From Erigeron canadensis (taxonomy: Eukaryota; Streptophyta; Magnoliopsida; Asterales; Asteraceae), in the NCBI RefSeq assembly GCF_010389155.1, contig NC_057764.1:17608001-17672000 (forward strand): 64,000 nucleotides of DNA. Direction: 5' to 3'. Shown one piece after another: positions 37,701 to 49,648 of this stretch. The notes under the pieces are model-generated. The model saw only the letters and a program-made list of their open reading frames with translations. It did not search any database and was not told the origin of the DNA. Numbering within the stretch: the first letter of the stretch is position 1; every line of letters starts with the position of its first letter. The position numbers and the translations under genes were made by a program.

Positions 37701-38443
37701 AAAAACCTAAAGGAAGGCCACCAAAGAAGGCACAACAAGCTTCTGATGCAAGAACTAATGTAAGAACTGCAAGTCAGGGACCAAATGCTACAAGTACAAG
37801 TCAACAGCCAGCCAGGGTTGCAAGTCATGAACCAAATCCTAGAACTGCAAGTCAAGAACCAGTCAGGGCTGAAAGTGGAGGGTCTGCAAGTGGGAAATCA
37901 ATTAAAAGGAGCCTATTTCAGCAAACCACAAGAAATGCAAGTCAAAATTCCATGCCTATTAGTCCTGGAAAGAGAACAGGTGTTACCAAATCAGGTTTCA
38001 GGTTTCCTTTACCAACTTTTGCAAATAAAAGTAATGCAGGTGTGGCCAGATTCCCAAATAGAAGGGGTGTTGCTAGTCAAGGACCAAGAGTGGCATTTGG
38101 TAGATCTATGAGTTGGCTGGGTGGAGGCATTGGTTCATCTGGGACACTTGTATCAAACCAACCAAGAAATGTGCAGGTTGAAGAAAACATTTACATGTGT
38201 GAACCAAGGAATAAGCAACTACTTCAAGGAACACAAGAGTCAGTTAACCAAGGAAGAACATTGCCAACTGCAGGAACAAGGAAGAGTCCAAGGAATAAGC
38301 AAGCAAGCACAAACCCAACTGCAGGACCAAGTAGTCATCAAGCAGTGAAGAAAAGAGTTCCTAGTCAAAGAATCCTTAGGCAGCAACTGGCCAAGCATGT
38401 GCCAGGACCAGGAAATTGCAAGGAAGATGCCATTACTTTGTAG
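34779..38443 (+). pseudogene. MULE transposase, broken by stops
   Basis: Three coding exons: 34779-35649, 35737-36603, 36761-38443, with GT-AG phase-0 introns; a 5' UTR intron at about 34444-34776 is likely. Order: N-terminal acidic and PB1-like region; MuDR DNA-binding region with CKWRLSASW and HTC; transposase core with first acid in ALDGCFLKT, second in MSDQRKGLIEAV and the C..H motif HRQCARH; SWIM finger CDCRMWDLSGIPSVHG, in which the usual third Cys is Ser; zinc knuckle CGKC...GHNTRTC; basic AT-hook-like KPKGRPPKK; Ser/Gln-rich tail. Damage: TAA at 34851, a frameshift near 35105, and TAG at 35461, 37112 and 37643 (the last inside the knuckle). It is dead as annotated. Three of the four stops are TAG, consistent with C-to-T decay of CAG codons, an inference. 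Confidence 0.92.
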
Positions 38444-38860
38444 ATGCCATCTTTTGAACTAATCTTTTGGAATGTTATGTATTAACTAAATGCTAGGCAG
38501 TTTGTTATCTTTTGTAATGATCTAACATGTGTCTTTTGTATATCTTTTGTAACATTCTGCCATGTATCTTGTCTAGTGACAAACTGATGTAGTGAAATGA
38601 AGTTATGAAGTTATATTATGTAAATAGCATGTGTTATCTTTTGTATATCTTTTGTATATCTTTTGTAAGAATGCATGACAAACAAATGTGTATTATGCAA
38701 ACAAATGTTGAAACACACATTACTGGCATAAACATTTAAAAGTTCTAATTTCTTCATAAAATACCAACCAAGTAGATAGACAAAAGGGAACCAAATAAAA
38801 ACAATACAACCATTACATCAATTTCTAATTTCTTCATAAAATACCAACCAGGACTTCTTT

Positions 38861-39339
38861 TTAATTCATCATAACCAAAGCTATGACAATGCATAACATT
38901 GCCACAACCCCAAAAGAAAAGTAAAATACTTTATCCACAAATTTATCTTTTGACTTTGCATAAGTCAATTCTTCCAAAACTTTCACCAATTTCTCCTTTG
39001 ATTCATCTTGTTCATCAATTCGATATTTATTTGTTTCTGAGTGCAATTCCATCAACAAATCCTTGTAGTGTTGATTTGGAAGCTCTTCGTCGATAAAATT
39101 GAAAGTGGTACAGGAACAGCTTTTAACCTAGTATGAAAACACATATATGGATAATCAAGAATTTTATATTTATAGAACCCTAATCAAATTAAAAAAAAAC
39201 TTACATTAGGACACCGAACGAATCTCCTTCCTGGGTTTCTGCTAGTCCATGATCTGAGGATGTACATCTTTTCTCCACAGTTGCAGTAATGGTAGCGAGT
39301 TGCTCGATTTGTTGATGAAGCAGAAGAACCAGAGGCCAT
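38861..39339 (-). CDS. GRF-type zinc-finger protein with C-terminal membrane anchor, inside the MULE
   Basis: Two exons on the - strand, 39339-39205 (ATG at 39337-39339) and 39127-38861, with an intron GTAAG...TAG, make 133 residues without interruption. Residues 19-60 form a GRF zinc finger: CNCG, SWTSRNPGRRF, RCPN, then CSC and F-I-D-E, close to the family pattern C-X-C...NPGRRF..C...C-X-F. Residues about 68-110 are charged and likely helical or coiled. Residues about 112-133 are hydrophobic (FGVVAMLCIVIALVMM) and end the protein, as in a tail anchor. Plants have many such short GRF proteins (At4g04775-like), and GRF fingers bind nucleic acid. The coding sequence lies wholly inside the MULE TIRs and its 5' end is 177 bases from the right TIR, so it may use the TIR as promoter. 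Function in the element is unknown; a mudrB-like accessory role is a guess. Confidence 0.85.
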
Positions 39340-39515
39340 GGAAAGCGGGAAAGGAGAGAGGAGAGAGCGGGAAAAAAAATGGGGGGGAAAGAGGAGTAAT
39401 GAAAAGGGTGGGAAAAATTAGGGTTATATAACCTGGGACCATGTACAATCGACGTGGAATTATTTTTTTTAGTTTTTTAAAAGAAACCGATACACATAAG
39501 CATACATCCGGTTAC

Positions 39516-39628
39516 TTATTGGTTTAGCCAATTTAACCAAGTTTAGTCCATAAAATATCCAAAACATAAAGTTGGTTCCCACAATAGACATTCGGTCATA
39601 CTTAGTTACATTTTGGGGCACTTATCCC
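39516..39628 (-). repeat. MULE right TIR, 113 bp
   Basis: Inverted copy of 34082-34194 with about three differences. It ends in CACTTATCCC at 39628, followed at once by the 9 bp duplication. Confidence 0.93.
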
Positions 39629-39637
39629 TAAAACATA
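39629..39637. repeat. 9 bp target duplication of MULE, right
   Basis: TAAAACATA, identical to 34073-34081. Confidence 0.93.
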
Positions 39638-40965
39638 TCACCTGTTATATAAGCCAAGTCAAGTGACCGTAAACCTCTTTTTGCAAACTTATAAATGACA
39701 ACATGAACTCGGGAAACCACAATAAGTTATGCAATTCCACTCTTTCTACCTAGAAATAGCCCATTTACATCTTTCACATCACGAGATACAAAAAACCATA
39801 TTATATACTTTTCGCCAAATTTGGATAAATGCTTTACCTAAGTTTATACTTTATACATCATGCTTGCAAAGGCTCTTGATCTAATGTATTCATTACGCTC
39901 AAACTTCCCACTATTGTTCGAAATTCCAATTTCACCTGCAAATCAACATTTTTTAGATACAGAAATTTTTAATGAAACAAAGTACTCAACTACAATAAAA
40001 TACCAATGTTTAAACATAATCAACATATGAATATGGGCTTAATATCCATACCTCTACAGAGGAATACGACTTTGTACCAACTCAAAATGAACCACTATTA
40101 CCCATCGAGCAATATGTAGGATCACCTGCGTGCATACATTAATACATACAACAACAAGAACTTTCAAAAACACGAAACCGACAAGCTTGAGTAATGATTT
40201 TCTTGCTTTTTTTGACTACTTTAGGTGGTTATAGGTGGTGTTGTCAAAAAATTTGAGAAGTTACAAGGATTTTTTGAAAGGGAATTAATATGTAAACACG
40301 AATGTCGAATAAACATAAGCTTTTCATCTGATCTTACTTAAAAGAACTTGGTGATATGTAAGTAATGATTGATACAGCTATACTAAACCATTTATCTATT
40401 TAACCTAAGGGAAAAATTTTATATAGCTTTTGATCTTCATATATATACAATTTGATAAATTTTAATTTCACAAATTTTAACAGTAATTTTTTGTAGTCAT
40501 TTATATACGAAATAAACATAAGAGATACATACAAATGAAATAATTACCTTCATAAATGAAAAGTTTAATCGTGGTTGTGCTCGTAGTAAGATGTTGTCTG
40601 GATAAAACTAAGATAATATTTTTAGTTTGATGAAAACACGTCTGGAAAAACTGTTTGCTATTCAAATTTGAATGTGATTCCACCATTTAGTTTGATATTT
40701 TTAAACAACCGCCTCCTAATTTAATGCAAATAAATTCTCGGAAAAAAGAGCCCTTAATATGACTCGGTCATTTTAATAAGGGGGTTCTATTTTAAGGTTG
40801 CGAGACTTATTTGGGGGGCTTTATTTATGAAATTGTACGCGGCTTTAAAACGACACGGTATTTTAGTAAGCAATCTTAATACGACACGGTTTTTTTAGTA
40901 AGCGGATTGATTTAGGGGGTTCTATTTAAAAAGCGGGTTTTATTAAGGGAGTTCTATTTAGATTT

Positions 40966-41103
40966 AGTATTCCAAATACAATAAAGAAAGCATCAGCCAT
41001 GAGAAAATGGAGTCGTGATCCATGTATGCCAAGTTGATCTGCCCTTTCTGTCGTGACTATGAACCCATAGGAAAGAGGTAGAAACAATGGCATTGAAGAT
41101 GTC
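40966..41103. repeat. 138 bp direct duplication, right copy
   Basis: Partner of 32588-32725, one mismatch. The LINE reading frame runs on from here without break into 41104-41148 on the - strand. Confidence 0.92.
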
Positions 41104-41148
41104 CAGCTCACTCTCGTGAATGTCGTAATGTAAAGCATTGTTTCTAGC
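40966..41148 (-). mobile_element. LINE, part 2 of a split LINE
   Basis: On the - strand it encodes ARNNALHYDIHESELDIF and then SFLWVHSHDRK, the end of a LINE ORF2. Its upstream half is at 55699-55830, across the Copia nest, and its 3' end is at 32283-32587. Confidence 0.65.
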
Positions 41149-41720
41149 TGTTATTGGAGTTTCTGTACACCTATTATTGTCCACTGCAATGCAATTCAGG
41201 AGATGGGCTATTGGTGTTGCACCTATACTACATTGTCTATGCTACGATGTGTATACTAAATTATGTATACTACATTATGTGTATATGATGATAATCTCTA
41301 TGAGATAATATTTTATTATACGTGACAACTGATTATCTTGTATAAGATGATGTCTATACTACACTAATCTCTATGAGATAATAGTGTAGTATACGTCCTG
41401 TTAGCCTAAGTCCAGCCCAGATATTTATGTGACAGTATATATACGTGTTATAGGTCTAGGGTTTCAGCTTAATGGTTTTAGACTAGTCAGAAACTATTCA
41501 CCAGAACGGGGTAGAGATCTATACCCCGTCCCACCATGATGTATACTCATTTGGTGTTTGTAATCTTGTCAATTAATGATAATATATGAGTTTTACATCT
41601 GTATATATCTCCAATTCTTATCATGTATGTTTGATTATGTTAAAAGCCTCAAGAACATATTCAAGTGGATTCTGCACATCTAGAGTCATACAGATCTCGA
41701 TGTTTTAGGGTCAACGGGAC
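41149..41720 (+). repeat. 5' LTR of Copia element A
   Basis: Starts TGTTATTGGAGTTTCTG; the matching 3' LTR starts TGTTAGTGCAGTTTCTC. It has an extra block of about 15 bases near 41260 compared with its partner. The right end is uncertain by about 5 bases because the two copies diverge after GGGACCTAA. Confidence 0.8.
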
Positions 41721-41727
41721 CTAAAAG

Positions 41728-41739
41728 TGGTATCAGGGC
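41728..41739 (+). other. Primer binding site of Copia element A
   Basis: TGGTATCAGGGC, one change from the common plant Copia site TGGTATCAGAGC complementary to initiator Met tRNA. Confidence 0.75.
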
Positions 41740-42473
41740 AGGAAGGAGATCCATATCTCCTTGTTCGTGATCTGTTTTTGCAAAATTATGGATCTGCTTT
41801 TTGATCGGATCAGAGTTTTTGTGGTTTACATAATTGCTGAGATTCATGATCTATGATATTTTCATAGAGGAGGCTTACCCAGATTCAGGTTTATATCAGA
41901 TTTCAGGTTTATATCAGATTTCAGTTTAAATCATACTTGAGATTAAACAGAATTAGGATTTTTAGAGGCTAGATGTTTCAATCATATTCTACAATCACAC
42001 ATAGGTTTAAAGGTTGAACAAACTTAACCTAAGTCATTGTAAGTTTAAATGAGCTTATTGATGAGATAGGTTTTATTTATGAACCTGTTTGAAAGAAAGA
42101 TGAAGAATGAGAGATAGCTGAAACCGAAGACAGATGATGGGCGACTATTCAAAGTTTTTGTAGAGAAATTAGGGGGATAAAACTTATGTTTATGTTAGAT
42201 TTCTGAGCAAAACTCTGAAATACTCGAGATTAGTTGGTGATCAAAGTGTTATTCAGCTTAGTTGAGATTAACAGTTGATAGTTTTTATACTTTTAAATTT
42301 CTCAAGTAATGACGATCATAGTCTTTTAAGTTATGATTTACACTATTCAACAAGATGATCTTCAATATATAGCGGTTGTGGAACCTTTTGTCGAAGTGTT
42401 GGAGCAATGAAGCTAGTTCCTTGTTGTTGAGTATTTGAAGATTGAACCTATTGATATTCCAAATATGTAAAGA

Positions 42474-42785
42474 TGTAATAACACGATTTCTTCTCTGGAT
42501 TCGATCTCAACAATGGCGGATCAAGTGTGTGTGTTCTTGGTGTGATTAGTGTGTGTGATTTCTAAAGAGAGAGAGAGATTGGAACGATCTGGATTAAGTT
42601 GTATGTAAAAATGGATTAAAGGCTTATGATTTCTAAGGAGTTTAGGGTATTTATAGTCTAAATCTACAATTAAGGTAATTGACACTCCTAGTCCCTCAAC
42701 CTTAGAAATCATTTCACCATGTCTTAACAACAACAACGCCCACTAACTTAAATTACAATTTATCACTATTTTTGGATTTCTAACA
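42474..42785 (-). repeat. 3' LTR of Copia element B
   Basis: 312 bp, TG...CA ends, closely matching 54253-54566 with a handful of substitutions and a 2 bp length change in a GA run. Confidence 0.9.
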
Positions 42786-45700
42786 TTCTTCCCCTCATTG
42801 ATATATTGTAATGAATGAAGTACGTGTTATTTTGTCTTGTAGGAATTAAGTTGATGAGCCCGATGGTGAAGATAATTGGTGTGATGAAACAAGTCTTCAA
42901 AGCTTTCTCATTGTCTCTGGAGAACTTGAATCAATCTTGGTCTTGGACTTCTTGTAGTTAAAACATGATGAAATTCTCAATGTTCTCTTTGAACAGAGAA
43001 TAAAATGAATGAGTCTAGAATCTTTGAAAATTGTTGAACCATGAATCAGTGTTGTCTTTTGAAGTGCGGAAGGTATAAATTTGGCTTTGGTTCTTCAATC
43101 TTCGATTCTTGAATGAAAATTTGTTTCCTTAGAATGAAGTATCAAAAACTTAAACTCTCCCCCTTGATATATGCATTGAAGCTTCTTGATCAAGTATTAT
43201 TATATGACTTTGAAGATCTTGAATGAAATGTGTTGATGAAGACTCTTTCGAAGTTTTACTTCTTTGTCTTGAATCTTCTAATCAATCTTTCAACTTTTGT
43301 AGCTTTGATCTTTGTCATTCTGACTTAAACACTTTGGAGAGTAAACTTTTGAACAAAACTTGAATTAATCATGCTCCCCCTCAATTCATGAGTGTAAGCA
43401 TTTTGGAGCATCTTTGAACATCATATCCTTATCTTTGTAATTATCCTTTTTCCAAGTCAAGAACTCAATTCTGAAAATGAACAACTCAAATCTGAAAATC
43501 TGAGCTCAATTGACTGAATTTCTATTAATTGCAAATTTTCCCATCAATCCCATAAACTAAATATTCTCTCTTATCTTTTATCCGTAAGCTCCATACACTC
43601 ACTACAATCTTCTTACTAACTCTATGTTTGCACAAATCAAGCTCAAAGGTTTTCTTTCTCAATCAATCATAATCTTTTTCTCCCCCTCATAATGACAAAG
43701 TTGGGAACCAATGTCATTATGCAAACATTGATTGATCGAATACGAAAAGAAATATCACAAGTTAATACTAGATTTGCATGGAGAAGTATCAAACAACAAC
43801 ACATCAACCCAATTCAATATTCCTAACCCAAAGAATCCTAAGGGTAATTAAAATGTATGGTTGAAGTTGTTGATACAAATGTTATAGTATGATATTGGTG
43901 GTTTTTGTGTTTGTGAGATGAGAAATGGAAAAACCGGATAAGGATGATCCGTTAACATGTTCAAAAATTAAAAGGATTAATGAAATGACCGAAAGAAATG
44001 TATGACATTTTTCGGATTTCCTATGTATCATTGAATTATGCACAAAACAATTTTCTAACATAGTTCGGTCTTGTAGCTTTTCAACTACGGGTTTGCTTCA
44101 AAGAATAGAGATCATGGTCAGTGTCACCTAAGGCGTTCAATAACCACAATCTATTATCCTTAAAGACTTTTTAGGAAACATCCGAGGTCACTGATAGACT
44201 TCTCGTTCACTCAATAATCACATAAATGTAATTATGAGACCTACGTTCAACGTTGGAAAATATGTTAGCATTGGTAGGATTTCCATTTGATCATTGTGGA
44301 ATATCAATTAAGATATCACTACAAATGTTCCGGCTATATCACATAGATATGCAATAATATCACAAAGATATGACTCGAATGTGTCTTAAGAAAAATGAAT
44401 AAGGATCAAAATAATGATCAAGCAAGATAGCTCTAGACACAACGTGATCAAATGAAGTTGGGGACCAGAGCAAAATGTCGCCCGTTTTCAATATCAACAT
44501 CTTCCAAATGAAGAGTCAATAGAAATGTGAAAATTCTCCGTGAGAAATGAAACAAGTATTTGTTAAGAAACACTTGAGTGGTTAGGTAAAGATGTGCATC
44601 GCTTCATTGGGTCCATGAAGTCTTTATCAAGATATCAACAAATGACATTCGATAGAAATGTTTTGTACCCGGTGATTTGAGACTTTTAGGGAAGGGTATT
44701 ATTTCTTTTAACCCTTTTCTCACAACATATCGCCATAACCTCTCACTTTTCGACTTTACTTCCTCCATCCTATTTGCACGAAACCATCATCACTCAAAAT
44801 ACCCTTACAATCTAATGAAAGATTCGAATACTCCGGGGTTAGAACTCGTCGGCGATGGTGAAGTTCATGGAGTGAATGAATCTCTTATGTGCAAAGTAAA
44901 CACCGAATTTCAATTGATGAAAAATCATTTGAAAATCATCAAATGTGTATAAGAAAATGATTTGAAAACACATATGAAGTTTTGAACTTTTTGAAATCAC
45001 AAACTCCCCCTTAATCTATGCAAAGGTAGATCTTAAAAGTTTTTTCATAGAAAGGTAGAGCAAAAATTGGTTTTTGTGAAGTCAAAATAGAGTAAAATCT
45101 TTGTTGTGATATATACATGGAAAAAAAATTTGAGAGTCTAAAAGTGAACAAGATTTTAAGAAAAACAAAGTTTTGCGTCAACAACAATGTTCATAGTAAG
45201 ATTACTAGGGAGTACACAAAGGCGTTCAATCCTTTGCATCTTACATCAACAAGTTGGATGCAAATAAAACATTTAAGCACAAATTTAACTCAATCAATTG
45301 TTCAGGATGAGACAACTAGAGACTACACAAAGGCGTTCAATCCGTAGCTTCTCTTATTAACAATTGAGAGTAACAAAAATCTTTTGAAAAGAAAAATAAT
45401 TCTTTTGAAAATAAATAAAACTTTTAAGAACGGGTTATACACAGAGTATGTATAAGCCATTTTGAAATAAATAAATCATTTAAGCACGGGTTACATATAG
45501 AGTATATGTAAACCATTAAGATATAAATAACACTATAAAACCCGGGTTACATACAGAGTATATGTAAGCCACTAAGATAAAAGGAAAAAAATAAAGAAAA
45601 TCTTTTTGTTATTTTTCAAAATTTTATATTTTTGTATTTGATTTTTGTCTTTTCAAATTTTGTATTTTGTTTTTCAAAAATGTATCAAGAATAAAATAAG
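42786..45700 (-). other. Copia element B 3' non-coding region
   Basis: No ORF of note lies between RNase H and the 3' LTR. Short CT-rich words such as CTCCCCCT recur, and two tandem-like repeats occur near the RNase H end. Such long 3' regions are unusual for a Copia element with LTRs this short. Confidence 0.6.
45431..45590. repeat. 56 bp tandem repeat, about 3 copies
   Basis: CGGGTTA starts at 45431, 45487 and 45543, exactly 56 bases apart. Each unit holds ACAGAGTAT/ATAGAGTAT and a following GTA(T/A)-AACCA/AGCCA word. The third copy is partial. Confidence 0.8.
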
Positions 45701-47696
45701 TTAAGGTTCAAGATTTAACATGCCAAGCTTAGAGATAAGAAAATTAAACCTTTTCTCATCCAATGGTTTAGTGAACAAATCTGCAAGTTGATAGTCAGTT
45801 CCCACAAAGTAGAGTTCGATGTCACCTTTCTCAATATGATCTTTGAGAAAATGATATCTCACATCAATATGCTTTGATTGAGAGTGGTTTACTGAGTTGA
45901 CCTGCAATAGCAATGGCACTTTGAGAGTCACAATAGATGGGAATATGATCATATTTCAGACCATAATCAGTAAGCTGAGTCTTCATCCATAACACTTGAG
46001 CACAACAACTAGTCACAGCCACATATTCACCTTCAGCTGTTGATAGTGACACACAGTTTTGTTTCTTGGAAGACCAACTCACAATTTTATCACCCAAAAA
46101 TTGTAAAGTACCAGAAGTGCTCTTGCGATCAAGCTTACAACCTGCATGATCTGCATCTGAATAGGCAGTTAAATTGAATCCAGTATCCCTAGGATACCAA
46201 AGACCTAAATTGGGTGTACCCTTCAGATAACGAAATATTCGTTTCACAGCTTGAAAATGTAAATCAGTTGGAGCAGCTTGATACCTAGCACACATACATG
46301 TTGCAAACATTATATCTGGGCGAGATGCCGTAAGATACAACAATGAACCAATCATACTTCTATATCTCTTTTGGTCAAATGGTTTTCCATTTTTATCAGA
46401 ATTAATACTTGTACGAGCAGCCATTGGAGTTGAAATTGAAGAACTAGTAGTCATATCAAACTTTTTCAACATGTCATGAATATACTTACCTTGTGATATG
46501 AAAATACCATTTGGTAGTTGTTTGATTTGAAGACCCAAAAAGTAGTTCATTTCCCCAATCATGCTCATTTCAAAATGATTAACCATTAGAGATGAAAAGT
46601 TTTGACAAAATGTTTGACTGGTTGACCTAAAGATAATGTCATCAACATATATTTGGACAAGAAGAACATGCTTACCTTGTTTGCGAATGAATAGGGTAGG
46701 GTCAATTGTGCCTTTGGTAAAGCCACCTCTAATCAAGAAAGTAGATAACGAATCATACCATGCTCGGGGTACTTGCTTAAGACCGTAGAGAGCCTTGTCT
46801 CACCTGTAGACATGGTTTGGTCTTTTGGGATCAACAAAACCTTCTGGTTGTTCAACGTAAACTTCTTCTTTGAGATCACCATTCAAGAAAGCTGTCTTCA
46901 CATCCATTTGAAACACAGTGAAGTTTCTGAATGCAGCATAAGCTAAGAAAATCCGAATGGCTTCCATTCTTGCAACTGGAGCAAAAGTTTCGTCGAAGTC
47001 AACACCAAGTTGCTAGCAATAACCCTTTGCAACTAATCGAGCCTTGTTCCTTACTACCACTCCATTCTCATCCTTCTTGTTCTTGAAAATCCACTTTGCG
47101 CCAATAGGTTCATTTTTCCTTGGATTTGGAACTAATCTCCATACTTTCAGTCTTTCAAACTGAGCGAGTTCGTCTTGCATAGCTTTAACCCATTCTGGAT
47201 CTCGAAGAGCTTCAGAAACAGTTTTGGGTTCAATGTTGCTAAGAGAAAGTGCAACAAGACACTCATTCACTGAAGTACGAGTAGTTACTCTGGCTTGTGG
47301 ATCTCCAATAATCTGATCTGTAGGATGATCTTTTCGCATACGTGACCATTTGCGATCATGAGGAAGAGGATCTTGTTGATTGACGTCAACATCATCATCA
47401 TTAAAACCAGAGTTTTGCTGAGAGATGGAATCATAGCTTAGTAGAACAGCTTCCTCGAAGGATGGATGATCGAAATCAAGAGACACATATACATTTAGAG
47501 TGTTCATCGGATTGGTAGTCTGGGTATATTGGGTAGGTTGTTCTTGAACATTCACTTGAGAAGAATTATTAGGAGAGGATTGAGAAGAAGAATCATTAGA
47601 AGAGGATGAAGAACTACTACTTGAAGAAGTAGCATTTTGCTCAGAAGAACTTGATGATGATTCATGATGGTTGTCAGGAACTTGATCATGGTTCAA
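45701..47696 (-). pseudogene. Copia element B: reverse transcriptase and RNase H
   Basis: In order on the - strand: a Ser-rich linker (47696-47400), the start of RT at KARLVAKGYC with a stop directly after it (near 47013), more RT with stops near 46801, the catalytic box YVDDI near 46645, then RNase H with SDADHAGCK, STAEGEYVA and YCDSQSAI. A one-base frameshift separates 45864-46736 from the last piece 45701-45952, which ends LADLFTKPLDEKRFNFL, the usual Copia C-terminus. Catalytic aspartates are present, but the frame is broken at least three times. Confidence 0.9.
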
Positions 47697-49150
47697 AACT
47701 GGTTCAACGATGACTTGAGGTTCTTCATCATGAATCGGTTTAGAGTTGTAGAATTCTTCAAAAGAATATCTAACTCATCACTTGTTGGAGCTGGAAACTT
47801 CTTGAATTTAGATGCCAAAGTAGAAGTTCTTGATGAAGTACTTGAAGCATTTGGATCATTACTTGTTGGTAGCAAACTTTTTTGCTCAAAGATCATGCCC
47901 GACATCTCATCAAACCAAACATTCATTGTTTCTTGAATCGTATTTGTTCGGCGATTGTAGATTCGGTAAGCAATCGATGTCTTGGAATAACCAACAAAGC
48001 AACCTTCATCACCTTTCTTCAAAGTATAACAAACACACCCAAAGATATGAAAATAGTTGATGTTGGGTTTCCGTTTGTTAACAACCTCATAAGGAGTCTT
48101 CTCAAAACGCTGATTAATAATGGACCGATTCTGAGTGTGACAAGCAGTGTCAACAGCTTCAGCCCACATGTTGGAAGGCAACTTAGAATAAGCAAGCATG
48201 GTTCTTGCAGCTTCGACAAGCGTTCGATTTCTTCTTTCAACGACACCATTTTGTTGTGGGGTACGAACCGCAGATAATTGGTAAGTAATGCCTTTGGATT
48301 TACAAAATACATCAAACACGGCGTTTTTGAACTCAGTTCCGTTATCCGAACGGATGTAACGAACTGGAAGTTGAAGATTTACTTGAGTAGAAGTAATGAA
48401 ATCGATCAAAGTTTGAGTTGTTTCATCTTTGGAGGCAAGAAACTTGACCCAAGTATATCTTGAATAATCATCAACAATAACCAAGATGTATCTCTTCCCA
48501 TTTCGACTTTGTACTTTCATCAACCCACAAAGATCCATGTGAATCAAATGAAGAGGTGCTAATGAATTTGGAGATTTCTTAGGTTTATGAGAAGCTCGTT
48601 TAATCTTCCCAACAGCACAAGAAGGACACACATGCTCACTTTCATACTTATAGTCTGGCAAGCCTTCAACAAGATGCTTGTTGACCAAAGTATTGATGGT
48701 AGGAAAGTTTAGATGAGAAAGCCTTCTATGCCACAACCAAGAATTCTTTGATGTAGCTTTCGAAATGAGACAAATATTATGGGTTGGTTGGTTATCATCG
48801 AGATTAACGGTAAAAAGGTTATCATCGCGGTCGCCACACAAAATGTCAACTCCATCTAGAGTTTGAACTTTGCAAAGAGATTGTCGAAAAAGAACTTGAA
48901 GATTGTTGTCACAGAATTATCCAACACTGAACAAGTTATGACTTAATCCTTCAACATAGTGAACTTTCTTAATGACAATTCCATTGCGTTCAATATCACC
49001 AAAGCCTAAGATAGGAGCGAAATTGTTGTTACCAAATCGAACAGTTCCCATGAATCGTTCGATAAAGTTCTTGAGCAATGCTTTATTGCCAGTCATGTGT
49101 TTTGAACACCCGGAATCGAGTATCCAAACACAGATGGTTATTTCCTGCAA
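47693..49150 (-). pseudogene. Copia element B: protease and integrase
   Basis: The protease motif WILDSGCSKHMTGN lies near 49120. A stop at 48917-48919 follows NLFSVG. The integrase zinc region has HRRLSHLN and CPSCAVGK; the catalytic triad appears as D in HMDLCG, D in RSDNGTEF and E in NGVVERRNRT, all retained. The chain then ends at 47693 with a frameshift into the RT piece. The pieces 48917-49150 and 47693-48841 share one frame with the upstream gag linker. Confidence 0.9.
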
Positions 49151-49648
49151 TCAAATAGAATTAACCGACTTTAGGTACCCACTTGAAGACGGGTCCTTTG
49201 TGGTTAGTTAAAAAAGGCAGGGTATATAACTTAGGATACGCATACAAACATGCTTTAGAATCAACATAGGTGTTAACAAGCACATTATCAACAAGCACAT
49301 TTGGATTAAACAAACGAACATTAACACACGAATCAAAAGTAACATGTCTACCAGAATTCAAACCATACACACGAGAATTAACATTGTTTACAACATCACA
49401 AGGCTTAGCCTTGGCACCATTAACATTGTTTTTAAAGAGGATTTAAAAGATAAATTGTTTGACACATCAGAATCAAGCTTCTTCTTACTACCCGCTTTTC
49501 TCCTTTGCCTTTTCTTCCTTTTCTCAACTTTAGTGATCTTAGGTACTAAAGACTTAGCTATCCATTTAGACTCACTAATCAAGCTCTTTCCACCTGTTGG
49601 ATTGACACTAAGAAGATTAGAACGAGAGTTTTGAAGCACTTTTATCTT

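Larger units (their letters stand above)
34082..39628 (+). mobile_element. MULE (Mutator-like element) with two convergent genes
   Basis: The 5547 bp element is bounded by 113 bp terminal inverted repeats (34082-34194 and 39516-39628) and a perfect 9 bp target duplication. Inside are a broken three-exon transposase gene on + (34779-38443) and an uninterrupted two-exon GRF zinc-finger gene on - (38861-39339), which converge with 417 bases between their stop codons. Convergent genes between long TIRs recall maize MuDR (mudrA and mudrB), but the second gene here is of a different kind. Intact ends mean it could still be moved by a transposase supplied elsewhere. Confidence 0.93.
32726..40965 (+). 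mobile_element. 8.24 kb block inserted in the LINE, unclassified
   Basis: It lies between the two copies of the 138 bp duplication. Both ends carry short repeated words in opposite orientation: TAGAACCC(G/A)C about 32770-32945 on the left and GGGTTCTAT-like words about 40780-40960 on the right. Such inverted subterminal repeats suggest a DNA transposon. The MULE 34082-39628 is nested in it. Outside the MULE (32726-34072 and 39638-40965) no transposase is recognised; these stretches are AT-rich with no supported gene. Confidence 0.5.

Noticed and set aside
45420..45590. CRISPR-like repeat array
   Set aside because: Only three degenerate 56 bp units without constant repeats and unique spacers, and the DNA is a plant retrotransposon.
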